Source: an uncultured Bacteroidales bacterium (GTDB taxonomy: Bacteria; Bacteroidota; Bacteroidia; Bacteroidales; WCHB1-69). From it: a DNA stretch of 20,577 nucleotides. The notes beneath the pieces were generated by a model that saw only the letters and a program-made list of their open reading frames with translations, searched no databases and was not told the DNA's origin. Made by a program: the position numbers and the translations under genes. The stretch spans positions 1-20,577 of the forward strand of contig CALECM010000021.1 in the NCBI GenBank assembly GCA_937949745.1, given 5' to 3'. How positions within the stretch are numbered: position 1 is the first letter of the stretch; each line of letters begins with the position of its first letter. This document shows, one piece after another, positions 6,260 to 13,362 of this stretch.

Positions 6260-8881
6260 TTAATCAATTGAAGAGTTTATGGAAATATGGAAACGGCCTC
6301 CGGACGGCTTCGTTTGTCCCGGCAGAGGATCTAATCCGTATCCCCAGTCAAATCCCAGCAAACCGAACATAGGCAGGAATATCCTGATACCCACACCGGT
6401 AGATTTATAAAGATTGAAAGGTGAATACTGTCGTTTGTCTATCCAGGCTTTTCCCGCCTCCACAAAGGCCAGCAAATAGATGGTCGCATTAGGATTGAGC
6501 GAAATAGGATATCTTAATTCAGCCGTAAATTTATTGTAAATGGTACCACCTACATCATAACCGTTTATGCTGGGTGTTAACGCATCATTTTCGTATCCCC
6601 TCATCCCGATCACTTCACGTCCGTCTAAAGTATACATGGCCAAACCGTCACCGCCCAGGTAGAAACGTTCGAAAGGCGACGGACCGATATCTTTGTTATA
6701 TACGCCCATAAAACCGGCTTTCAATCTTACGTTCAATACAAGATTTTCCACAATCCTTGTAAACCAGGAAACATTCAGCTTCCATTTATGAAATTCAAGC
6801 CATTTATATTTTTCCTGTGAGGAAAGTTTGGAATAATCCTTATTGGAGAAGAGCGAGTAAGGTGGGGTGAGCTGAACGGAGAATATAATATCGGAACCTT
6901 CTCTCGGATAGATAGGCGCATTAACCGAACTCCTTCCGATAGTAAAAGTGTAACTTATATTATTGGAATAGCCGTTATCGAAAACAAAAACATTCTGGTA
7001 GTTTTTCACCCGGTAATACTGGTATTGCAGGGTGTGCGACATCTGGAAATAATCATCCGGCCATTTCAATTTTTTAGCAAATGAAACGGAAGCACCTATG
7101 ATATCGATAGAGGCATGTGCCGCATCTGTCTTTTTATATCCGTTAGATTGTCGCTGGTAGCTGACGGATCCTGTGAACGAATTGGGTTTCTTCCCACCCA
7201 GCCAGGGTTCCGTAAATGAAAGCACGTAATATTGGTACCAGCGGGCATTGGTAGAGGCTTTGAGTGCCAGACGTTGTCCGTCGCCGGCCGGAATCGGGGT
7301 CCAGGCGTCTTTCTTAAACATCCTTTTGAACGAGAAATTATTGAAAGTGATCCCCGCGCTCAGGATAAGACCCGCCGCGCCATAACCGATCGACAATTCG
7401 AACTGGTCGGAAGAAGCTTCTTCCACTACGTATTCGATATCCACGGTTCCGTCATTTTCATTAGGTTTCGGCACCACATCCATTTTCTCCTGGTTAAAAT
7501 ATCCTAACGACAATAACACCTGCTGGGTACGGATGATATCGGCCCGATTAAACATTTGTCCCGGAATAGTAGTAACCTCTCTCAGGATAACATTATCATT
7601 GGTCTTCGTATTTCCAGTTACGGTGATCCTGTTATATACCGCCTGTTTGCCTTCCCGGATCCTGATCTCAATATCGATGGAATCATTTTCAATCAACACT
7701 TCCACAGGATTAGCATAAAAGAAAAGGTAACCGTCATTCATGTATAATGAGCTGATGTCATTCCCCTGCTGGTTCATCATCAGGTTTTGGTGAAGCTGGG
7801 TCATATTATAGATATCACCTTTTTCAATATTAAGCAACCGATGGAGATCTTCTGACTTATATTTGGTATTCCCAACAAAAGTAATATTCCTGAAATAATA
7901 ACGATCGCCTTCCGAAACCTCAATATCGATTTGCATATTATTATTACTAACATAAACGGAATCACGCACGATATAAGCATCACGATAACCGAGTTCGTTA
8001 TATTTGGCTATTAATGCCCGTTTGTCATCTTCGTAGGTAGTTTCTAAAAATTTGGATGGCTTGAAAATCCGGAATTTTACCCTTTCCGAAAAATAATCGC
8101 TCAAGTGGTCCAATATATCTTTTGACCGGTAATAATCAGGATTTCTGAACATATAGGCGATCACGGTATCCGCTTTATAGAAAGGCATAAAACGCGACCG
8201 TTCCTTGGTTTCCTTCATTGATTTTGTCAACACGGCCTTGGTAACATGCTGATTACCGATGATATTGATATTGTCTATCTTAACTTTTTTCCTTTTATTT
8301 ACATTGAAAATAAGGTTAACTCCATTCACTATTTTGCTATCCTTTTCTTCGGTAACCGAAACCGTACAATTGTAAAAACCCTTATCGACAAAATAATTTT
8401 TGATGATGTTGATACAGGTTTTTTTCATATTGTCGTTGACGATATTCCCTTGTGAAATCTTGATTTTCTCGCGAATTTCATTTTCTTCATTTTTGGAGGT
8501 ACCTTTAAAAGCAAAAGCCACCAGCCTTGCTCTTTCTACCAGATATATATCTAAAAAAACCATGTCTCCGCTGATTCGGGAAATCGAAATATCAATTTCT
8601 TCGTATATACCGGTATTCCAAAGTCTTTTTATGGATTTGGAAATTTCTTCTCCCGGAATTTCAATAATATCCCCTACCCTGAAATAGAGCATTCTCTGGT
8701 CAAGATTGGATGACCCTGAAGTAGTAATACCGCCTACTTCATATTTTTTCGGATCTTTATAGTCTATAGATTGGGGAGAACCGGATTCCCGGTTTGAAAT
8801 CACTACCTGACAATAACTTTCTCCATGAACTATGATTGAAAGTATTATAACGAAAAAAAACTTAAGAAATCTATCAGGCAT
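6260..8881 (-). CDS. bamA: Outer membrane assembly factor BamA (Omp85)
   Basis: An 873-residue protein of usual Bacteroidetes length. A signal peptide (MPDRFLKFFFVIILSIIVHG, cleaved before about residue 26) is followed by POTRA repeats over roughly residues 40-490, each with the pattern of a hydrophobic strand, paired helices and a GN/GT turn (for example ITVTGNTKTNDNVI and ITFVGNTKYKSEDL). The remaining part is the 16-stranded barrel. The loop-6 motif, VRGF/Y in the family, reads MRGY at about residue 757-761. BamA is the core of the machine that folds and inserts outer-membrane beta-barrels. It sits between uppS and the ompH chaperones, and a TAnnTTTG box in the uppS-bamA gap may give extra transcription. 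Oddity: the C-terminus is FHISINSSID, not ending in an aromatic residue. Confidence 0.95.
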   Translation of the reverse strand: MPDRFLKFFFVIILSIIVHGESYCQVVISNRESGSPQSIDYKDPKKYEVGGITTSGSSNLDQRMLYFRVGDIIEIPGEEISKSIKRLWNTGIYEEIDISISRISGDMVFLDIYLVERARLVAFAFKGTSKNEENEIREKIKISQGNIVNDNMKKTCINIIKNYFVDKGFYNCTVSVTEEKDSKIVNGVNLIFNVNKRKKVKIDNINIIGNQHVTKAVLTKSMKETKERSRFMPFYKADTVIAYMFRNPDYYRSKDILDHLSDYFSERVKFRIFKPSKFLETTYEDDKRALIAKYNELGYRDAYIVRDSVYVSNNNMQIDIEVSEGDRYYFRNITFVGNTKYKSEDLHRLLNIEKGDIYNMTQLHQNLMMNQQGNDISSLYMNDGYLFFYANPVEVLIENDSIDIEIRIREGKQAVYNRITVTGNTKTNDNVILREVTTIPGQMFNRADIIRTQQVLLSLGYFNQEKMDVVPKPNENDGTVDIEYVVEEASSDQFELSIGYGAAGLILSAGITFNNFSFKRMFKKDAWTPIPAGDGQRLALKASTNARWYQYYVLSFTEPWLGGKKPNSFTGSVSYQRQSNGYKKTDAAHASIDIIGASVSFAKKLKWPDDYFQMSHTLQYQYYRVKNYQNVFVFDNGYSNNISYTFTIGRSSVNAPIYPREGSDIIFSVQLTPPYSLFSNKDYSKLSSQEKYKWLEFHKWKLNVSWFTRIVENLVLNVRLKAGFMGVYNKDIGPSPFERFYLGGDGLAMYTLDGREVIGMRGYENDALTPSINGYDVGGTIYNKFTAELRYPISLNPNATIYLLAFVEAGKAWIDKRQYSPFNLYKSTGVGIRIFLPMFGLLGFDWGYGLDPLPGQTKPSGGRFHISINSSID

Positions 8882-8903
8882 TGTAGCTCCAAAAATTAGT
8901 TGG

Positions 8904-8911
8904 CAAATATA
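8904..8911 (-). promoter_or_regulatory. Possible internal -7 promoter box for bamA
   Basis: Minus strand TATATTTG matches TAnnTTTG in the 39-base gap between uppS and bamA and ends 22 bases before the bamA ATG. It could let bamA and the ompH genes be expressed apart from porG-uppS. No clear -33 element is seen. Confidence 0.45.
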
Positions 8912-8920
8912 GGGAAAAAA

Positions 8921-9679
8921 TTAATGAGCGGCTATTTGTTCTCCGGTTTTACCGAAACGTCGCTGGCGGGACCAGTAATCAAGAATGATCTGCCAAAGAT
9001 CTTCTTTCCTGAAATCAGGCCACATAATAGGTGAAAAGAACAGTTCCGTATAGGCAATCTGCCAAAGTAAAAAATTACTTAACCTGTATTCTCCCCCCGT
9101 ACGAATCAGTATATCCGGATCGGGCATATTTGCAGTAGTGAGGTTCCGGGTTATCGTTTCCGCCGTGATTTTTTGAGGATCGAGGCTTCCGGAGCGTGTT
9201 TGTAACGCTATTTTTTTGACCATTTCCACCATTTCCCACCGCGCACTGTAGCTTAAAGCTATCGTTACATGAAGCCCGTTGTTCTTCCGGGTACGCTCAA
9301 TGGCGACCGCAAGTTGTTCCCGGCATTCCGGCGGAAAATTCGTGATATCACCTATAGTCCCCAGATGTACATTATTTTTATCCAGATTATCAAGTTCATT
9401 ATGGATAGATTGGATCAATAATGAAATCAGGGCATTAATCTCTTTTTCCGGCCGGTTCCAGTTCTCCGTGGAAAAAGCATATAATGTAAGATACCGGATA
9501 TCGGCTTCACCACAACCTTCGATAACGCTTCTTACCGCCTCCACGCCATGCTGGTGACCGTAAATTCTCTCCTTACCCTGAATCTTAGCCCATCTGCCGT
9601 TACCATCCATGATAATGGCGATATGTTGCGGTAGTTTTTTCGTTCCGGCAGTCCGAATTTTTTCTAATAACTCTGACAT
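8921..9679 (-). CDS. uppS: Undecaprenyl diphosphate synthase (isoprenyl transferase)
   Basis: A 252-residue cis-prenyltransferase. The signature IAIIMDGNGRWAK is at residues 20-32 with the catalytic Asp25; TLYAFSTENWNRP is at 65-77; the LSYSARWEM segment is at 142-150; and the C-terminal DPDILIRTGGEYRLSNFLLWQ block (from 187) carries the Arg and Glu that bind isopentenyl diphosphate. It condenses eight isopentenyl diphosphates onto farnesyl diphosphate to make the C55 lipid carrier for peptidoglycan and O-antigen or capsule synthesis, acting at the inner face of the cytoplasmic membrane. All motifs are intact. It starts 8 bases after the porG-like gene ends and precedes bamA by 39 bases, the same order as PG0189-PG0191 in Porphyromonas gingivalis as I recall it. 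Confidence 0.96.
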   Translation of the reverse strand: MSELLEKIRTAGTKKLPQHIAIIMDGNGRWAKIQGKERIYGHQHGVEAVRSVIEGCGEADIRYLTLYAFSTENWNRPEKEINALISLLIQSIHNELDNLDKNNVHLGTIGDITNFPPECREQLAVAIERTRKNNGLHVTIALSYSARWEMVEMVKKIALQTRSGSLDPQKITAETITRNLTTANMPDPDILIRTGGEYRLSNFLLWQIAYTELFFSPIMWPDFRKEDLWQIILDYWSRQRRFGKTGEQIAAH

Positions 9680-9687
9680 AAATGATA

Positions 9688-10524
9688 TTATCGTTTTCTG
9701 TGTTTGGTCCGGCGAATCTTGGGTTTATGCTTTAAATCGCAATATTTATCCTCATTGCCGAATTTAAAAGTTACTGAACCTCCCAAAAAAGAATAGAGGT
9801 CTTTGGTGGTAATATTTCCTCTTCCGGTACCGGCCGGGTGTACAAACGGCGAACGGTCGGCAAGATCAGCCACAATATCACCCCGGGCATCTCTCAACAA
9901 GTCGTTATCGTAATAGTTACCGCCTACGTCATCCAAATAATCAGTAAAAGTGTAGCGCATTCCCCATTCTAATCCGAACGATATATAGCGTCCTATATTC
10001 ACTTTGACTCCTAATCCGAAAGGAATGGCAACACTGGTCAGCGAATAAAAATCCTTTTCTCCTTCCATTCCCTGTCCTTCGGTACCCAACGGCTGCAGAT
10101 CGTAATACTGACCGTTCAGTTCCGCCTGCGGATTAAATGAAAATACGGCAATACCGGCGAAAATATAGGGAGTGATCCGGTTTCTTCCGGAAGTATTGTA
10201 GAGGTTAAAAAAATTCAGTTCCACTTCCGCTCCGATTTCCGTGATCGGGGATCTGAAGCTGAGGTTCCGTTCGTATTGGTTGTTATTGCGGTAATCGCTG
10301 GCAGCCACATTGGCAAAAAGGATATTGGCTTTTAAGGCCCATCTTGGATTAAAATTATAACGGTAAAGTATGCCTCCCACCAGTTTCGGATTCGCAAAAA
10401 GGGAGGTGGGATTGAGATCACCAATATAAAATGAAGTCCCAAAAAAAGGGCCTACTTCGGATTTCTGGGCATTTAAGCTCAAACTGCATATCAATAAAAT
10501 AAATAAGTAAAGCAGTTTTTTCAT
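9688..10524 (-). CDS. PorG-like outer-membrane barrel protein (DUF6089 type)
   Basis: A 278-residue protein with a signal peptide (MKKLLYLFILLICSLSLNAQ), a beta-rich body with alternating aromatic strands and Gly/Asn turns typical of a small outer-membrane barrel, and a basic C-terminal tail (KHKPKIRRTKHRKR). The opening EVGPFFGTSFYIGDLNP is characteristic of the DUF6089/PorG group. In Porphyromonas gingivalis PorG is an outer-membrane part of the type IX secretion system linked to the PorK/PorN rings, and lies directly upstream of uppS and bamA as here. Homologues also occur in Bacteroidetes without that secretion system, so the window alone cannot show which role applies. It is the first gene of the envelope block. 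No TAnnTTTG box is seen upstream, but a 14-base palindrome is. Confidence 0.75.
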   Translation of the reverse strand: MKKLLYLFILLICSLSLNAQKSEVGPFFGTSFYIGDLNPTSLFANPKLVGGILYRYNFNPRWALKANILFANVAASDYRNNNQYERNLSFRSPITEIGAEVELNFFNLYNTSGRNRITPYIFAGIAVFSFNPQAELNGQYYDLQPLGTEGQGMEGEKDFYSLTSVAIPFGLGVKVNIGRYISFGLEWGMRYTFTDYLDDVGGNYYDNDLLRDARGDIVADLADRSPFVHPAGTGRGNITTKDLYSFLGGSVTFKFGNEDKYCDLKHKPKIRRTKHRKR

Positions 10525-10586
10525 CCTGGTTTTATATTGTTATGATACACCGCTATGATTAACGGGTTATGGCTTGATATATTTTA

Positions 10587-10600
10587 TTACGTGTACGTAA
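10587..10600. promoter_or_regulatory. Palindrome upstream of the porG-like gene, possible operator
   Basis: TTACGT, two bases, ACGTAA: a perfect inverted repeat with 6-base arms, centred 69-70 bases upstream of the ATG at 10524. Size and symmetry fit a dimeric regulator site, but no regulator is known from this window and it could be chance in AT-rich DNA. Confidence 0.3.
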
Positions 10601-10607
10601 ATTAAAC

Positions 10608-10637
10608 AAAAAAAGGAGCCTTAAGCACCTTTTTTTA
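10608..10637 (-). terminator. Intrinsic terminator after rplT
   Basis: On the minus strand the sequence AAAAAAAGGTGC, loop TTAAG, GCTCCTTTTTTT forms a hairpin (one T-T mismatch) with a seven-U tail, 36-65 bases after the rplT stop. It separates the infC-rpmI-rplT transcript from the envelope block. The A tract on the far side means it could also work in the other direction, though no plus-strand gene is present here. Confidence 0.82.
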
Positions 10638-10672
10638 ACATTAAACTCTTTTAATTTCCAAATTAAGCTGAT

Positions 10673-11017
10673 TTATTTCACTAAATCAACTATTGCTTTA
10701 AATGCCTGTGGATTGTTCATCGCGAGATCGGCGAGGGTTTTGCGGTTCAGTTCAACTCCCTTCTTTCCTAACATGCCCATGAAGGCGGAATAGGATAAGC
10801 CGTGCTCACGTACACCCGCGTTGATACGGGCAATCCATAAACTTCTAAATGCTCTTTTCTTATTTTTACGATCACGATAGGCATATTGTTGTCCTTTTTC
10901 CCACGTGTTCTTTGCAACGGTCCAAACGTTTTTACGTTTACCGAAGTACCCTTTGGTACGTTTCAAAATCTTTTTTCTTCTTGCTTTTGAAGCAACATGA
11001 TTTACTGATCTTGGCAT
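10673..11017 (-). CDS. rplT: 50S ribosomal protein bL20
   Basis: A 114-residue basic protein, the usual length. It starts MPRSVNHVASKARRKKILK, with the N-terminal arm that threads into 23S rRNA, and contains GYFGKRKNVWTVAKN and RKRAF-like RNA-binding helices, then the globular C-terminal domain ending in FKAIVDLVK. bL20 is needed early in 50S assembly and in several bacteria represses its own operon. An AAAGGAG Shine-Dalgarno sequence (11023-11029) lies 5 bases before the ATG, notable in a phylum where such sequences are sparse. It is last in infC-rpmI-rplT, 72 bases after rpmI, and is followed by a terminator. Confidence 0.98.
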   Translation of the reverse strand: MPRSVNHVASKARRKKILKRTKGYFGKRKNVWTVAKNTWEKGQQYAYRDRKNKKRAFRSLWIARINAGVREHGLSYSAFMGMLGKKGVELNRKTLADLAMNNPQAFKAIVDLVK

Positions 11018-11089
11018 AAATTCTCCTTTCTTTTTACGTCAGCGGTTTATAAAACTCTTTGGTGCTGATAGTAAAGTTAATAATTCTGG

Positions 11090-11287
11090 TTAACAAACAC
11101 CCAACATTTGTTTGATGTTCTTTTCATCCACCTTTTCTGCAATCACGGAATAAGCTAAATTACGCTTTCTTTTCTTACTTTTTTTGGTAAGAATATGACT
11201 GTGATAAGCATGGTGTCTTTTTACTTTTCCGGTACCTGTCAGGGTAAATCTCTTCTTGGCAGCGGATTTGGTCTTAATTTTAGGCAT
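11090..11287 (-). CDS. rpmI: 50S ribosomal protein bL35
   Basis: A 65-residue basic protein beginning MPKIKTKSAAKKRFTLTGTG, the standard bL35 N-terminus, followed by KVKRHHAYHSHILTKKSKKRKR. I use the ATG at 11287 because it gives the family-typical MPKIK start and length; an upstream in-frame TTG would add only two residues. bL35 is a small 50S protein. It lies between infC (42 bases upstream) and rplT (72 bases downstream). The end, KQMLGVC, has an unremarkable single cysteine. No Shine-Dalgarno sequence is apparent, in contrast to its two neighbours. Confidence 0.97.
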   Translation of the reverse strand: MPKIKTKSAAKKRFTLTGTGKVKRHHAYHSHILTKKSKKRKRNLAYSVIAEKVDEKNIKQMLGVC

Positions 11288-11329
11288 TTTCAAGTAATTT
11301 TAAGGTTAATATTTAGAGTTTAATGTGTG

Positions 11330-11887
11330 CTATTTTTTGGGATTCAATATCATGATCATACGTTTACCTTCAAGCTTAGGCATTTGCTCCGGTTTACCGT
11401 ATTCTTCCACGGCTTTGGCAAATTTCAGCAGGATCAGTTCCCCCTGGTCTTTATAAACGATAGATCTTCCTTTAAAGAAAACGTCCACTTTTACTTTGCA
11501 ACCTTCTTTAAGGAATTTGATGGCATGGTTGCTTTTAAATTCAAAATCATGCTCATCGGTTTGAGGACCGAGCCGTATTTCTTTCACGACTACTTTAGCC
11601 GATTTGGCTTTGATCTCTTTTTGTTTTTTCTTCTGCTCGTATAAAAATTTCTGGTAATCCATTATTTTACATACGGGCGGATTAGCTTGCGGTGAAATTT
11701 CCACCAGATCAAGTCCCTGCTGTTCGGCCATAGCCAAAGCTTCGCGGAGAGAGACAATCTTAGGTTCCATATTATCACCCACGACTCTGATAATCGGAGC
11801 GGTAATATATTGATTGATCTTATGAGCTGCTTCTTTCTTAGGTGGGGCTCCTCTGCGTTGATAGGGCCTGTTCATTTGCGTTGCGAT
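11330..11887 (-). CDS. infC: Translation initiation factor IF-3, probable AUC start
   Basis: IF-3 has two domains: an N-terminal one with HKINQYITAPIIRVVGDN, LALAEQQGLDLVEISP and PPVCKIMDYQKFLYEQKKKQKE, a Lys-rich linker, and a C-terminal one with KEIRLGPQTDEHDFEFK, VFFKGRSIVYKDQGE and LEGKRMIMILNPKK. It binds the 30S subunit and rejects wrong start codons and tRNAs. The first ATG (11875) gives 181 residues but has its Shine-Dalgarno sequence 19 bases away. An in-frame ATC at 11887 is exactly 7 bases after AAAGGAG and would give 185 residues, starting M(I)ATQMNRPYQ. infC in many bacteria starts at AUU, AUC or AUA so that IF-3 limits its own translation, so I choose ATC. The usual upstream neighbour thrS is absent. 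Confidence 0.93.
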   Translation of the reverse strand: MATQMNRPYQRRGAPPKKEAAHKINQYITAPIIRVVGDNMEPKIVSLREALAMAEQQGLDLVEISPQANPPVCKIMDYQKFLYEQKKKQKEIKAKSAKVVVKEIRLGPQTDEHDFEFKSNHAIKFLKEGCKVKVDVFFKGRSIVYKDQGELILLKFAKAVEEYGKPEQMPKLEGKRMIMILNPKK

Positions 11888-11901
11888 ACTGATTCTCCTT
11901 T
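11885..11901 (-). promoter_or_regulatory. Shine-Dalgarno plus AUC start codon of infC
   Basis: Minus strand AAAGGAG (11901-11895), a 7-base spacer and ATC (11887-11885), in frame with the IF-3 ORF; an in-frame TAA lies just upstream at 11905-11903. The next in-frame candidate, ATC at 11893, is only one base from the Shine-Dalgarno sequence and so unsuitable. Known infC genes use such rare starts for feedback control by IF-3. Confidence 0.7.
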
Positions 11902-11943
11902 CTTATTTTAATTATAAAAACTTTATTTATAAAAAATTGGGTG

Positions 11944-11951
11944 CAAAAATA
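11944..11951 (-). promoter_or_regulatory. Bacteroidetes -7 promoter box for infC-rpmI-rplT
   Basis: Minus strand TATTTTTG fits TAnnTTTG and would give a leader of about 50 bases before the AUC start. The remaining stretch to 12108 (after cinA) shows no gene; there is only a 7-base inverted repeat ATTCGGA/TCCGAAT (12072-12078 and 12100-12106), without a U tail in the right direction for a cinA terminator. Confidence 0.5.
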
Positions 11952-12108
11952 CACATTTTTTCGATTACTTTACCGGATGGATATATTTTTCTCATAAACA
12001 ATTTCTTCCGGTTAAAGTTCGGTAAATGCTCTTAACAAAAATTTCAAAATGTTATACAGCAATATATAGCCATTCGGAAACAATGTTTTTTACGGATAAT
12101 CCGAATTC

Positions 12109-13362
12109 TCATTTATCCAGATCCTTTAATATTTCCTGTCTCAATATACCTAATGCCGCTACGGATGCACGCTGGATAACGGTTTCCCGTCCTCCGGCAG
12201 TACCGAAATGGAAAAGCCTGGTTGTTAACCTGGTAGGAGTGGCTACCGCGATCCAAACAGTACCTACGGGTTTTTCTTCCGTTCCGCCGTCAGGGCCGGC
12301 TATTCCTGAAACCGCAATACTGTAATCCACGTCAAACAATCCCATGACGTTGATCGCCATGTCGCTTACGACCGGTTCACTCACCGCGCCGCTTTTTTTC
12401 AGGTTTTGTTCCCTAACATTCAGGATTTCCCTTTTAACAGCATTGGAATAACTCACTACAGAGCCTTTGAAATAAGCCGAACTTCCCGGTATCGAAGTAA
12501 TAAGCCGGGATATATTTCCTCCTGTACAGCTTTCCGCCACGGCGACCATACCGCCGCTTTTCCTAAGTAGATCGCCGACCACCTCTTCGATCTGGTTATC
12601 CTCGTACGACCAGATATAGGGAGCGGCAATACTGGATAATTCTTCAATTTCTTTTTGTAACTCGGATTGAAGTTTTTCTTTATCAATACCGGTTCCGGTT
12701 AATCTCAACCTGGTAATACCGGGTCGGGGCAGATAAGCTAATTTTATATGGGAAGGCAAATTGAGTTCCCAGGATTCCAGTAAATCGGAAAGGTCGCTTT
12801 CCCCGATACCGGTAGTCTGAACCACCTTGTGGATAATAAACTCTTTCCGTGGAAAACGTTGAAGTAAGCGCGGTATTAATTCATTATCCATGATCCCTTT
12901 CATTTCAAACGGAACACCCGGTAAAGATACCAGTATTTTACCCTCTTTTTCCAGCCATATACCCTGCGCGGTTCCGTTATGATTAGGAAGCGTAACAGAT
13001 CCTTCCGGCATCAGGGCCTGTAACCTGTTGCTTTCACTCACTTCAATTCCCCGCCTTCCGAACATTTGTCGAATTAAACGCAAAACTTCCTCATTTTCAA
13101 CCAGTTTAGTATCAAACAATTCAGCCAATACTTTTTTAGTAATATCGTCCTTAGTTGGGCCTAATCCTCCCGTAAGCACAACCAGGTCTGTCTTCGTAAA
13201 GGCATTGGTAACAGCAGATTTAATTTCTGATTCTTTATCTCCGATGATCATGATTTCCTCTACAGGAAAGCCGTGGGAGTTAAAACGTTCGGCCATGAAC
13301 GACGCGTTGGTATTTACCACCTGGCCTATCAGGAGTTCGTCTCCTATATTGATAATTATCAT
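12109..13362 (-). CDS. cinA: CinA: competence/damage-inducible protein with nicotinamide-nucleotide amidohydrolase domain
   Basis: A 417-residue two-domain protein. The N-terminal MoaB/MogA-like domain begins MIIINIGDELLIGQVVNTN and contains VLTGGLGPTKDDIT and the SLPGVPFEMK segment; in CinA it is linked to ADP-ribose pyrophosphatase activity. The C-terminal PncC domain has AESCTGGNISRLI with the nucleophilic Ser, then FKGSVVSYSNAVKREIL and GIAGPDGGTEEKPVGTVWIA; it deamidates nicotinamide mononucleotide in pyridine-nucleotide recycling. Family length and motifs are complete. An in-frame ATG at 13392 would add ten residues inside the upstream gene, but the ATG at 13362 gives the standard N-terminus and overlaps the permease stop as ATGA, indicating translational coupling. 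The shared transcript with a permease is probably not a functional link. Confidence 0.95.
   Translation of the reverse strand: MIIINIGDELLIGQVVNTNASFMAERFNSHGFPVEEIMIIGDKESEIKSAVTNAFTKTDLVVLTGGLGPTKDDITKKVLAELFDTKLVENEEVLRLIRQMFGRRGIEVSESNRLQALMPEGSVTLPNHNGTAQGIWLEKEGKILVSLPGVPFEMKGIMDNELIPRLLQRFPRKEFIIHKVVQTTGIGESDLSDLLESWELNLPSHIKLAYLPRPGITRLRLTGTGIDKEKLQSELQKEIEELSSIAAPYIWSYEDNQIEEVVGDLLRKSGGMVAVAESCTGGNISRLITSIPGSSAYFKGSVVSYSNAVKREILNVREQNLKKSGAVSEPVVSDMAINVMGLFDVDYSIAVSGIAGPDGGTEEKPVGTVWIAVATPTRLTTRLFHFGTAGGRETVIQRASVAALGILRQEILKDLDK

Noticed and set aside
11018..11089. Possible bL20-binding hairpin between rpmI and rplT
   Set aside because: CAGC and GCTG ends can pair around 11040-11070 but the stem is short and interrupted; not enough for a leader-RNA call.
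12066..12108. Hairpin after cinA as a terminator
   Set aside because: ATTCGGA/TCCGAAT arms exist, but on the minus strand they are followed by A-rich, not U-rich, RNA.
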